Source: Microcaldota archaeon (lineage in GTDB: Archaea > Micrarchaeota > Micrarchaeia > Burarchaeales > Fermentimicrarchaeaceae). From it: a stretch of 43,758 nucleotides of DNA. The position numbers and the translations under genes are program-made. Positions 10,166 to 18,786 of this stretch are shown piece after piece. Within the stretch, counting starts at the first letter, position 1, and the number at the start of each line of letters is the position of its first letter. The notes under the pieces were generated by a model. It did not search any database. It had not been told where the DNA came from and saw only the letters and a program-made list of their open reading frames with translations. The DNA is taken from contig JACCLG010000035.1 of the NCBI GenBank assembly GCA_013425335.1, positions 1-43,758 of the forward strand, read 5' to 3'.

Positions 10166-10816
10166 TCACCTCATCAGCTTTAGAATTGAGTTTGCCGCAG
10201 CTGCAACATCCGGAGAGTTTGTAATGTATCTTCCGACTATGACTATGTCCGCGCCGTTTTCTATGGATTTTTTCGCAAGCTCCAGCTCTATCCCGCCTCC
10301 AACCCCAATGAGCGCCTTGCCCGCAAGCTTTTCTTTGACCTCTTTCAGGTAATCCCATGAATGCTTTGCAACTGCTTCGGAGTCTATGCCCCTGTGAAGC
10401 AGCACCGCAGTGGGGGATGCACCGGCATCCTTAAGGGCTTTGAGCGGGTCTGAAACATTCATCATATCAATAAATGAGTATATTGAGCGTCTCTTGGCCT
10501 CCTTTATGAATTCCTTTATTGTGAGAGGAAAAGCAAGGCCTGAGACAACCGCAGCATCTGCCCCACCCTCCTGGGCTATCCTCACCTCAAGCGCGCCAAC
10601 ATCAAGAGTCTTCAAGTCTGCAACTATGAAAGAGTCGCTCCTTGTCTCCCTGAGCTTAGAAATCACATCAGAGCCGTATCTCTTAATGAGAGGAGTGCCG
10701 GCCTCGATGATTATCCTGTCGCTCTCTGGAAGCTTGCTGACAACCTTCTTCACTGCTTCAATATCCGGAGTGTCCAACGCAACCTGAAGGTACGGCGGAT
10801 TGTTGAGAGTTCTCAA
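10166..10816 (-). CDS. 3-hexulose-6-phosphate synthase-like (OMPDC superfamily)
   Basis: YLQVALDTPDIEAVKKV..IVADLKTLDVGALEV (DxKxxD)..ALIGVGGGIELELAKKSIENGADIVIVGRYIT. Confidence 0.82.
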   Translation of the reverse strand: MRTLNNPPYLQVALDTPDIEAVKKVVSKLPESDRIIIEAGTPLIKRYGSDVISKLRETRSDSFIVADLKTLDVGALEVRIAQEGGADAAVVSGLAFPLTIKEFIKEAKRRSIYSFIDMMNVSDPLKALKDAGASPTAVLLHRGIDSEAVAKHSWDYLKEVKEKLAGKALIGVGGGIELELAKKSIENGADIVIVGRYITNSPDVAAAANSILKLMR

Positions 10817-10894
10817 AATCTAAACCTCCAATTTGATTTATCCAATACTCTTTTAATAACATATTTATTAATACTAATTGGAGAAGGTGGTAGG

Positions 10895-12235
10895 ATGGCC
10901 GTTTCACCGTTGGATTTGAGGTACAAAAGCGAGATGAACGCAGTATTCGATGAGGAGAACAGGCTTGCGAAGTGGCTTGCAGTGGAAGGCGCATTGGCAA
11001 AAGCTCAGTCAAGAATCGGCAGGGTGCCCATGAGTGCTGCCAGAGAGATTGAGAAGAAAGCCAATCTCAAATACGTGAAGCTTGAAAGAGTCAAGGAGAT
11101 TGAGAGGGAGATAGACCACGACTTGATGGCAATGGTGAAGGCTCTCAGCGAGGCATGCGGCAAGGATGCCGGGAAATACGTCCACCTTGGGGCTACAAGC
11201 TACGACATCGAGGATACGGCCCATGCGCTGGTGCTGAGGGATGCAATAAAGATTATTGATGTGAAGCTCGCGCATCTCAAGCAGATTCTGCTCGTTCTTA
11301 CTGAGGAGAACAAGACGAGGGTGTGCATAGGCAGAACCCACGGCCAGCATGCCGTTCCAACCACATACGGAATGAAATTCGCCATATACGCAAGCGAGAT
11401 TGACAGGCACCAGACAAGGCTCATGCAGGCCAGGGAGAGGATGATGGTCGGGAAGATGAGCGGCGCTGTCGGGACGATGTCAACATTCGGGAAGGAGGGG
11501 TTCAAAATTCAGGAGTATGTGATGAGGGAGCTTGGTGTTTCACCAGCGCTTATCACAAACCAAGTCGTGCAGAGGGACAGGCACGCTGAAGTTTTGTTTG
11601 TTCTGGCGCTCATCGGCTGCACCCTTGAGAAGATAGCAAAGGAGATAAGGAACCTGCAGAGGACTGAGATAATGGAGATTGCCGAGCCGTTCGGCAGGAA
11701 GCAGGTGGGAAGCTCAACAATGCCGCACAAGAGGAACCCGCACCGATGCGAGAGGATATGCAGCCTTGTGAGGCTGCTCCGGTCAAATGTATCAGTTGCG
11801 CTTGAGAACATTGCACTGGAGCACGAGAGGGACTTGACAAACTCTGCAAACGAGCGCTTTATAATCCCGGAGTCTTTCATAGTTGCGAATTTCATGCTGA
11901 ACGAAATGATAGACATACTTGTCGGGCTGGAGTTCTTCCCTGACAACATAAGGAAGAACATAGAGCTCAGCAAGGGGCAGATAATGGCTGAGAGGCTCAT
12001 GATACTGTTGGCACAGAAGGGGATGAGCAGGCAGGAAGCCCATGAGCTGCTCAGGAACGCCAGCATAAAGGCATTCAAGGAGGGCAAGCATCTCAGGGAG
12101 GCTCTCAGCGAGAACAGGGGGGTTATGCGCTATCTCAGTGAGAAGGAGCTTGAGAATGCATTCGACCCGAATACATACGTTGGGGAGGCTACTGCAATAG
12201 TTGAAAGGGCGCTGAAGGAGCTGAAGAGAGCCTAG
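10895..12235 (+). CDS. purB: Adenylosuccinate lyase
   Basis: SPLDLRYKSEMNAVFDEENRLAKWLAVEGALAKAQ..; fumarase/ASL signature GSSTMPHKRNPHRCE. Confidence 0.95.
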   Translation: MAVSPLDLRYKSEMNAVFDEENRLAKWLAVEGALAKAQSRIGRVPMSAAREIEKKANLKYVKLERVKEIEREIDHDLMAMVKALSEACGKDAGKYVHLGATSYDIEDTAHALVLRDAIKIIDVKLAHLKQILLVLTEENKTRVCIGRTHGQHAVPTTYGMKFAIYASEIDRHQTRLMQARERMMVGKMSGAVGTMSTFGKEGFKIQEYVMRELGVSPALITNQVVQRDRHAEVLFVLALIGCTLEKIAKEIRNLQRTEIMEIAEPFGRKQVGSSTMPHKRNPHRCERICSLVRLLRSNVSVALENIALEHERDLTNSANERFIIPESFIVANFMLNEMIDILVGLEFFPDNIRKNIELSKGQIMAERLMILLAQKGMSRQEAHELLRNASIKAFKEGKHLREALSENRGVMRYLSEKELENAFDPNTYVGEATAIVERALKELKRA

Positions 12236-12265
12236 GAAGCTGCTGTGTGCTGTGCAGGTGGTGGG

Positions 12266-13282
12266 ATGGGCATGGATTATGCAAAATCAGGAGTTGATGT
12301 GGAAAGGGTGAAGGGAATCCATGCACACATAAAAGAGCTCATAACCAAAACGCATGGAAAGGATGTGCTGCCACTCTACGGGCATTATGCTGGCATTGTG
12401 AAAATTGGGAAAGAGACCGTTGCCATGCACACAGACGGGGTGGGAAGCAAGGTGCTCATTGCCCAGTTTCTGAAAAAATACGATACAGTTGGCATAGACT
12501 GCGTCGCAATGAATGTAAACGATATCATATGTGTTGGCGCAAAGCCTGTCGCACTTGTTGATTACATCGCTCTGGAGCACGAGAATGAGGAGCTTGTCTC
12601 CAAACTCATGCAGGGTCTAGTTGAGGGCGCCAGAGAGGCTGAAGTTGCGGTAATTGGAGGGGAAACAGCCATACTCCCTGACATGATAAAGCCTGGCCTG
12701 GATTTCAGCGGGTTCCACACCAACGGCTTTGACCTCGCAGCCACATGCATCGGAGTTGTCGGCAGACAGAGGCTGGTTACCGGGGAGAAGATGAAGACCA
12801 ACGATGTTGTTGTTGGCGTTGAAAGCTCTGGCCTGCACTCCAATGGTTATACTCTTGCAAGAAAAGTTCTTGACATGAATGAGTGGGCCAAGGAGCTGCT
12901 GATACCTACGAGGATATATGTCAAGCCGGTTATGGAATGCCTGAAAAAGGTCAAAGTGCATGGCCTGGCGCACATAACCGGGGGTGCATTCTCCAAGCTG
13001 AGCAGGATTGGGGAAATTGCAAAGAGGGGCTTTCTTCTTGACAACATGCCTAGGCCAAAGCCAATATTTGATGAGCTGAGGAAAAAGGCAGGCTTGAACT
13101 ACGGCGAGATGTACTCCACATTCAACATGGGTGTGGGGTTGTGCGTGGTTGTGGGGAGGGGGGATGCAAAGAAGGTCATCGGCATCTTCGAGCAGCATGG
13201 GCAGAAAGCCTATCCAGTAGGCAGTGTTATAAAAGAAAGGAAAGTCGAAGTCCTGAAAGATGGAGCCTCTTTTGTGCTTTGA
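12266..13282 (+). CDS. purM: Phosphoribosylformylglycinamidine cyclo-ligase (AIR synthetase)
   Basis: MDYAKSGVDVERV..HTDGVGSKVLIAQ..YDTVGIDCVAMNVNDIICVGAKP..IGGETAILPDMIK; RBS GGTGGTGGG before ATG 12266. Confidence 0.94.
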   Translation: MGMDYAKSGVDVERVKGIHAHIKELITKTHGKDVLPLYGHYAGIVKIGKETVAMHTDGVGSKVLIAQFLKKYDTVGIDCVAMNVNDIICVGAKPVALVDYIALEHENEELVSKLMQGLVEGAREAEVAVIGGETAILPDMIKPGLDFSGFHTNGFDLAATCIGVVGRQRLVTGEKMKTNDVVVGVESSGLHSNGYTLARKVLDMNEWAKELLIPTRIYVKPVMECLKKVKVHGLAHITGGAFSKLSRIGEIAKRGFLLDNMPRPKPIFDELRKKAGLNYGEMYSTFNMGVGLCVVVGRGDAKKVIGIFEQHGQKAYPVGSVIKERKVEVLKDGASFVL

Positions 13283-13291
13283 TGCTCATTC

Positions 13292-13609
13292 TTATACCCA
13301 GGGGCAGTCTCCCCCGCTGAGCACATTCACTCCACCGAACATCCTTGCAACTATGTAGAACGCCATCACAAGGATTAATATGCCTGTTATGACATACTCG
13401 AGCCTCTTCTCGGCTTCCTTGTGCTTCATTGGGTCGCTTCCGGATGTCATGAAGCTTATCCCAGCCCAGGAGAGCATCACTATGGCAACGAAGACCCCAA
13501 TCTGCCTCACAAGGGTCACAAGAGGACATAAAGTATTTCTGATGTCCGTGCTTGTATCTGCTGAGACTATGCCTAGCATTAACAACAGCAAAAGTGCCTT
13601 CGCCTTCAT
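13292..13609 (-). CDS. Small exported two-TM protein, VirB2/TrbC pilin-like
   Basis: MKAKALLLLLMLGIVSADTS signal peptide, then two hydrophobic helices separated by SFMTSGSDPMKHKEAEKRLEYV, a VirB2/TrbC-like layout. Confidence 0.55.
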   Translation of the reverse strand: MKAKALLLLLMLGIVSADTSTDIRNTLCPLVTLVRQIGVFVAIVMLSWAGISFMTSGSDPMKHKEAEKRLEYVITGILILVMAFYIVARMFGGVNVLSGGDCPWV

Positions 13610-13683
13610 AATTCCACCCCCATATTATTAGGAGCGTTATATTTAAAAATGGTGTGATTATACCCGATAGGCGGTCGTGCAAA

Positions 13684-13788
13684 TCAACGTCGTTTAGTCG
13701 TCTTTTTCTTTTTTGCCTTCTTCTCCTCTTTCTCAGGCCTCTCGTAGCAGCAGAAAGGGCAGGAGTCGCATTCTGAGTGTTCCTCCAC
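13684..13788 (-). CDS. Possible microprotein with Cys cluster and Lys-rich tail (34 aa)
   Basis: GTG start after AGGTG RBS: MEEHSECDSCPFCCYERPEKEEKKAKKKKTTKRR*. Not in the ORF track. Confidence 0.35.
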   Translation of the reverse strand: MEEHSECDSCPFCCYERPEKEEKKAKKKKTTKRR

Positions 13789-13847
13789 GAAAATCACCTA
13801 GCTATAATTGATGCATAGAAATATATTAAACTTTCGCAGTCTTGCTG

Positions 13848-13922
13848 GAGATGGTAAGAACCCGCCGGAGCTTCTTATGGAAGTCGGAAAAGGTTCAAGG
13901 AAAACCTAGAGGGAACTATCTC
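13848..13922 (+). ncRNA. Candidate structured RNA (three-way junction); strand inferred from TATA-like box
   Basis: GAGATGGT/ACTATCTC outer stem (one G-U), hairpin CCG..CTTC..GAAG..CGG, hairpin AGGTT..AACCT; TATA-like aaatatattaa at 13819-13829; no ORF in this interval in the track. Confidence 0.4.
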
Positions 13923-13976
13923 GGTTGTCCTTAGGGTTTAAATTATTGATATGATATAAAACAAGTTGGTGGACTT

Positions 13977-14825
13977 GTGAAGAAGTACCTGCTTATTTTT
14001 GGCTTGGTTTTGTTAGCGATGCTTCTTTTTGGTTGCATCAAGGAGACGGAACCCGTACTGAATCAGACAACAAACGAAAGCAGCACAGAAACAAATGAAT
14101 CAGTGGTGTTCTTCTTCCCAAAGACTGTTCCCTCGGTTTATGAAGAAGGATTTGGAGTAGTCTACACTGCGAAATGTATAGAAGCTGGCAGAAAGGAGTA
14201 CTATGTGGAATCAATTTGCGGGAGAGAGGGTTACAACGCAACTTGCGTAATCAGAGGGGCTGGTTATGCATCCATGAACGGAACAAAAGGACCATGCGAT
14301 GCAGATGAAGCTGGAAGTATGTGTAGCACCGGCATGTTCAGATACCCCGGACCGCACTTCTATGAAGTTAGGGTATACGACTGCGAGCAGATTCAAAGTG
14401 CGCTAGGAGTTCCCTGCGGCGCAAAGATGAATCACTCATTACTTAATCAGTCATTACTATCTGAGCTTCAGCCATTGTGCCATGGCAAAGTAACATTCAA
14501 CGTAACTGGTGAGTATATAGCTCCTCAATGCATTTTGAATAGTGATTGCAACCAGACATGTGAGAACTGCAGTCGTGGTTTATACCACTGTTTCATGAGA
14601 CGGTGTGTGGAATGTTCCGCAAATGCTTACTGCAAAAAAGGTTATCTCTGCAATATGAGCGAATTTCGATGCGAGGAAAAAATTTCATGCGAAGATTTGG
14701 GTGGCGTGGTTTGCCCACCAGGGGAAGAGGGTGGTTGCGGGTGCATGGGGGGAAATATTTTGTATGAAGCAAAGGAGCGATGCTGCTGTAAGTTTTACTC
14801 AGAAAACGGCTCATGCCTGAAGTGA
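13977..14825 (+). CDS. Cys-rich putative lipoprotein
   Basis: MKKYLLIFGLVLLAMLLFGCIKE lipobox-like leader, many Cys, several N-x-S/T sequons; GTG start with GGTGG upstream. Confidence 0.65.
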   Translation: MKKYLLIFGLVLLAMLLFGCIKETEPVLNQTTNESSTETNESVVFFFPKTVPSVYEEGFGVVYTAKCIEAGRKEYYVESICGREGYNATCVIRGAGYASMNGTKGPCDADEAGSMCSTGMFRYPGPHFYEVRVYDCEQIQSALGVPCGAKMNHSLLNQSLLSELQPLCHGKVTFNVTGEYIAPQCILNSDCNQTCENCSRGLYHCFMRRCVECSANAYCKKGYLCNMSEFRCEEKISCEDLGGVVCPPGEEGGCGCMGGNILYEAKERCCCKFYSENGSCLK

Positions 14826-14852
14826 AATTCATATTCCTACAGACCTCCCCCC

Positions 14853-14970
14853 AAAGCAAGCTTAATATATTTCCTTTTCCCAATGCTATCTCGCCTTAGT
14901 TTGAAGGGCTGGTAGGTTCGTTGGGTTATGATATCATAATTCCACCACCCAACCTACCAAAAGCAAGCTT
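14853..14970. repeat. 11-bp direct repeat AAAGCAAGCTT bracketing an inverted repeat
   Basis: AAAGCAAGCTT at 14853-14863 and 14960-14970; between them GGTAGGTT(cgtt)GGGT...ACCCAACCTACC (14911-14958) containing the palindrome TTATGATATCATAA. Confidence 0.7.
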
Positions 14971-14972
14971 CT

Positions 14973-15002
14973 TATGGGTTTAAATATGAAAAATGAGCAA
15001 TT
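14973..15002 (+). promoter_or_regulatory. Copy A of shared promoter-like module
   Basis: TATGGGTTTAAATATGAAAAATGAGCAATT; 26/30 identical to the copy at 38723. Confidence 0.6.
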
Positions 15003-15095
15003 AATTGGTTTGTTATGCCTCAAGCCACAGTCCAACCTGCAACATTTTAAACTTATACAGATAAATCATATACGGGAGTTTTCTCTGGTCGTTTT

Positions 15096-17297
15096 ATGAA
15101 GAAGCTTAGGTGGATTGAGGAAAAGTGCAAGGCGCCGCAGTGCGACTACTGCACAAGGGTATGCCCCAAGGGAGTGCTCTCCATAGCAGGAAAGGAGCTG
15201 CAGTACTGCACTCAGTGCAACCCGAAGTATGCAGTATGCATGAAGGCGTGCATGAATAATGCTCTTAAGATTGACAAGAACGGCATAATACAGGTGATTC
15301 CCGAGAAATGCGACGGCTGCGGAGCATGCGTCTCAGAATGCAAGACAAGCGGGATAAAGCTGAAGAGAAACAAGAAAGGAATGAAAGTGTCTGTCAAGTG
15401 CGACCTATGCTCCTCCCTAAAGCTCTCCAATCCAATATGCGTGACATTCTGCCCTTATGGAGCTTTAGAGGTCTATGAAGTTGAGGAGGACATTTCAGAG
15501 GCGAAGAAGGAACATGAATCTGAGGAGTTCTACGAGAAAAGGTTTGAGCCGCGTTTCATAGGTGAGGGGAAGGACATCCCGACAATAAGGTACAGGGAGC
15601 CCCTCTCCCCTGAGAGCATAGAGAAAAGATTCTCAGCGCCTTTCTCATTTGCTATATTAGAGTTCCCGCCGCCCGGCAAGGATGCAAGACTGATTGACGA
15701 GTATGGAAGAGTTAAGATATTTGATGTTGACGACCTGGGGAGGATATACTGCATAAGCTTCCCCAAGCTGTTCTCGGATGACTGGAAGCTTGCGGAGTAT
15801 GTGAAGCATTTCACCATAATGAAAATTGCGGATGATTATCTTTCTGCATTCCTGACACCTCCCGAATATTTCAATCTGGAGATGAGGTCGAAGTCCCTCA
15901 ACAAGGTCAAGCTCATCGCGAGGGACATAATAAACAGGTTGGAGCCGACCCTTGACCCTGAGAAGAAGGAGTCAATAGCAGAGATAGTCGCGATTGACAC
16001 AATAGGCTTCGGCGCCGTAGAGTACTTCTGGATGAGGGACAGGGAAAACCTGGAGGAGATAGAGATTGACCACCCCTTGAGGGAGATTCTTGTCTACCAC
16101 AGGAAGCACGGCAGGTGTATAACCAACCTGAGGTTCACCAGCGACAGGTCATTCAAGAAAGTGATGAATGCAATTCTGAGACCTCTTGGAAAATCCCTGG
16201 ATATGATACACCCTGTCGTGGATGCGCAGCTCCCTGACGGCTCAAGGCTTCACGCCCAGATTGCCCCGGCTTCCCTTACAGGCGCAACCGCCAGCATAAG
16301 GCTTTTCGGGAGCGACCCCTGGACGTATACAAAGATAATGAATGCCGGCACAGTTGACGCTGAGCTTGGAGCATTTCTCTGGATGGCTATAGAGCTCAAG
16401 AAATCCCAGATGATAATTACAGGGGCACCTGCAACAGGAAAAACATCATTGCTGTCCTCTCTGCTTGTCTTCATTCCAGCCGGGGAGAGGGTCATATCGG
16501 TTGAGGAGGAGATAAACGAGCTTAGATTTTATGATAAGTTCATAAACTGGATTCCACTCATTGGGGTTTACAAGGAGAGGAAGGATGAGGCAATGAGGAA
16601 AGGCGAGGAAGTTGCGAGGCTCAGGACTTCCCTGGACCAGATAACCAATTCGCTGAGAATGAGGCCCGACAGGATTGTGCTGGGAGAGCTGAGAGGCAGC
16701 GAGGCCATGGAGCTGTTCTCAGGAGCCAACTGGGGCATATCCTTCATGACAACATTGCATTCAAAGGAGGTGGGAACGGCGGTTGTGAAGAGGATACACA
16801 GCCCTCCGATGAAGGTTCCAAGCGACATGCTCTCAATGCTTGACATAATAATAACCCTCTCCACAGACGTCCAGAAGAGGAGGAGGGTAATCCAGTGCTC
16901 AGAAGTGAACTGGCGCTCCAGGGGTGAGATTCCGGACGAGGTTGAAGGCATGCTTAGGAAGGATACAATACCGGCAAAAGTGAGGGGCCAGATCTGGAAA
17001 GAGGGGGAGGAGGTGGGTTTCCTCAACAAGCTCTACGAGTTCAACGAGAAGACGGGCGAACTGGACAGCGTTGGCAAGTACCCTTCAAAAACCCTGAATA
17101 AATACGCCCAGAGCTTCAACCTGACAGAGGAGGAGCTCCGCGACGAGTTCAAGAGGAGGGCGCAGGTGCTGAACTATCTTGCGAAGAACGGCATAACGAA
17201 CTTCTTCGATGTTGGAAAGGTGATTCACGCCTATTACAACACGCCCATGAACAAGAGGGAGGAGTTCATAACGAAGATTAAGAATATCCTGAAGTGA
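15096..17297 (+). CDS. Polyferredoxin-like domain fused to type II/IV secretion (VirB11/TadA-like) ATPase
   Basis: N-term CKAPQCDYCTRVCP, CTQCNPKYAVCMKAC, CDGCGACVSEC, CDLCSSLKLSNPICVTFCP; C-term Walker A GAPATGKTSLL, Walker B-like RIVLGELRGSEAMELF, TTLHSKEVGTAVVKRI. One uninterrupted 733-aa frame. Confidence 0.9.
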   Translation: MKKLRWIEEKCKAPQCDYCTRVCPKGVLSIAGKELQYCTQCNPKYAVCMKACMNNALKIDKNGIIQVIPEKCDGCGACVSECKTSGIKLKRNKKGMKVSVKCDLCSSLKLSNPICVTFCPYGALEVYEVEEDISEAKKEHESEEFYEKRFEPRFIGEGKDIPTIRYREPLSPESIEKRFSAPFSFAILEFPPPGKDARLIDEYGRVKIFDVDDLGRIYCISFPKLFSDDWKLAEYVKHFTIMKIADDYLSAFLTPPEYFNLEMRSKSLNKVKLIARDIINRLEPTLDPEKKESIAEIVAIDTIGFGAVEYFWMRDRENLEEIEIDHPLREILVYHRKHGRCITNLRFTSDRSFKKVMNAILRPLGKSLDMIHPVVDAQLPDGSRLHAQIAPASLTGATASIRLFGSDPWTYTKIMNAGTVDAELGAFLWMAIELKKSQMIITGAPATGKTSLLSSLLVFIPAGERVISVEEEINELRFYDKFINWIPLIGVYKERKDEAMRKGEEVARLRTSLDQITNSLRMRPDRIVLGELRGSEAMELFSGANWGISFMTTLHSKEVGTAVVKRIHSPPMKVPSDMLSMLDIIITLSTDVQKRRRVIQCSEVNWRSRGEIPDEVEGMLRKDTIPAKVRGQIWKEGEEVGFLNKLYEFNEKTGELDSVGKYPSKTLNKYAQSFNLTEEELRDEFKRRAQVLNYLAKNGITNFFDVGKVIHAYYNTPMNKREEFITKIKNILK

Positions 17298-17301
17298 GAG
17301 T

Positions 17302-18165
17302 ATGGATTTTGTTGTTGATTTCTCGGCATTCTGGTCAAAGATTTTCTCAAAGCTCAGCATAAACCCGCAGAGCATAATACGCACGTCAAAGGCAACAAAG
17401 CTCATGATACTCCAGTCAGGCATTGACATCACCCCAGAGGGCTACTCCTCATTTGTGGTTGGGATGGGGCTGAGCTCACTCATGCTCTCGGCACTTTATT
17501 TTTTCCTGATTGCAGCATACTTTCAATTCACCCCGTATCTGGCAGTCTTTCTCTCACTCATAATGCTTTTCGTATCAACATTCATGGCTGTGAGCTACTT
17601 CAATTTTATAGTGCACAGCAGGACGCGGGATGTGGAGCTGAACCTGCTCGACTCCCTGAGGCATCTTCTTTCAGAGCTGCGTTCCGGCATACCGCTGCAT
17701 GACGCCATAGAGTCCATTGCAAGAGAAAACTACGGGGTTGTCTCCGAGCTGTTCAGGCAGAGCCTGGTGAGAATCAAGGAAGGGGATGAGATAAGCGATG
17801 CGTTCATGGAGATTTCCATTAGGACTCCTTCAGTGACATTCCAGAGGTTTGTTGCAACCCTGAGCTATGCCATGGGGAGCGGGGTCAACATAGTGAATGT
17901 GCTTGAGAATTTTATAAGGGAGATTGAGATTTCCAGAAGGAACTCAATATCTATTTATACAAATGAGTCCGTGAAGTATTCCATATTCCTAATATTTATC
18001 ACAGGCATAATACCCGGCCTGCTTGTCCTGCTGCTCTCCCAGGGCTCAATACTCGCCGGCTTCAGGATAGCCATACCTCTGGTGGCGCCGTTCTACCTGC
18101 TGCTCTTCCCGCTTGCAAAATACCTGATAATAATGAGGCTGGTGGGCATATCCCCCTGGGGCTGA
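17302..18165 (+). CDS. TadC/GspF/ArlJ-like pilus or secretion platform membrane protein
   Basis: LNLLDSLRHLLSELRSGIPLHDAIESIARENYGVVSELFRQSLVRIKEGDEISDAF, T2SSF-type domain with flanking TM helices; 4 bp after the ATPase. Confidence 0.85.
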   Translation: MDFVVDFSAFWSKIFSKLSINPQSIIRTSKATKLMILQSGIDITPEGYSSFVVGMGLSSLMLSALYFFLIAAYFQFTPYLAVFLSLIMLFVSTFMAVSYFNFIVHSRTRDVELNLLDSLRHLLSELRSGIPLHDAIESIARENYGVVSELFRQSLVRIKEGDEISDAFMEISIRTPSVTFQRFVATLSYAMGSGVNIVNVLENFIREIEISRRNSISIYTNESVKYSIFLIFITGIIPGLLVLLLSQGSILAGFRIAIPLVAPFYLLLFPLAKYLIIMRLVGISPWG

Positions 18166-18174
18166 GGTGATTGC

Positions 18175-18786
18175 ATGCTGTCTCTGGATGAGGGGAAGTA
18201 CCTGATAAAGCTTGCAAGGAAGGCTGTTGAGGAGTATCTGGGTAAAAGAGTCGCCATAGAGCCGGATAATCCTCCATCATCACTCCTTGAGAAGAGAGGG
18301 ATTTTCGTAACAATTGAAACCTACCCGGGGAAGGAGCTGAGGGGATGCATAGGCTACCCCTATCCTGTCAAGGAGCTCGCCCAATCGGTTGTTGACTGCG
18401 CAATAAGCTCTGCCACGGGAGACCCCAGGTTTCCCGGGATGAGCAGGAAGGAGCTTGATGCATGCACCATTGAGATAAGCGTGCTCACTGTGCCGGAAGT
18501 GATAAACGTCAAGGACCAGAAGGAATACCCCAAATGCATAAAGGTTGGAAAGGACGGGTTGATTGTTGAATACGGCTATTACTCGGGGCTGCTTCTCCCC
18601 ATAGTGCCTGTGGAGCAGAAATGGGATGAGGAGGAGTTCCTCTCGCAGACGTGCTGCAAGGCGGGGATGCCTGTTGACATGTGGCTCAGCCCCAAAGTTA
18701 AAATTTATAAGTTCCAGAGCCAGGTCTTCAAGGAGGAGAAGCCATGCGGAAAAATAGTTGAGGTTGAGCTTGAGGTGAAAAAATGA
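18175..18786 (+). CDS. AMMECR1-domain protein
   Basis: GIFVTIETYPGKELRGCIGYPYPVKELAQSVVDCAISSATGDPRF..EISVLTVPE. Confidence 0.92.
   Translation: MLSLDEGKYLIKLARKAVEEYLGKRVAIEPDNPPSSLLEKRGIFVTIETYPGKELRGCIGYPYPVKELAQSVVDCAISSATGDPRFPGMSRKELDACTIEISVLTVPEVINVKDQKEYPKCIKVGKDGLIVEYGYYSGLLLPIVPVEQKWDEEEFLSQTCCKAGMPVDMWLSPKVKIYKFQSQVFKEEKPCGKIVEVELEVKK

Noticed and set aside
10161-10358. N-terminal 66-residue extension of the mat ORF
   Set aside because: Overlaps hps out of frame; a TTG at 10158-10160 with GAGGTGAT RBS gives the expected MAT N-terminus.
18175-18786. Complete AmmeMemoRadiSam system
   Set aside because: AMMECR1 is present, but no Memo gene nearby; the radical SAM gene at 28930 is SplB-like and 10 kb away.
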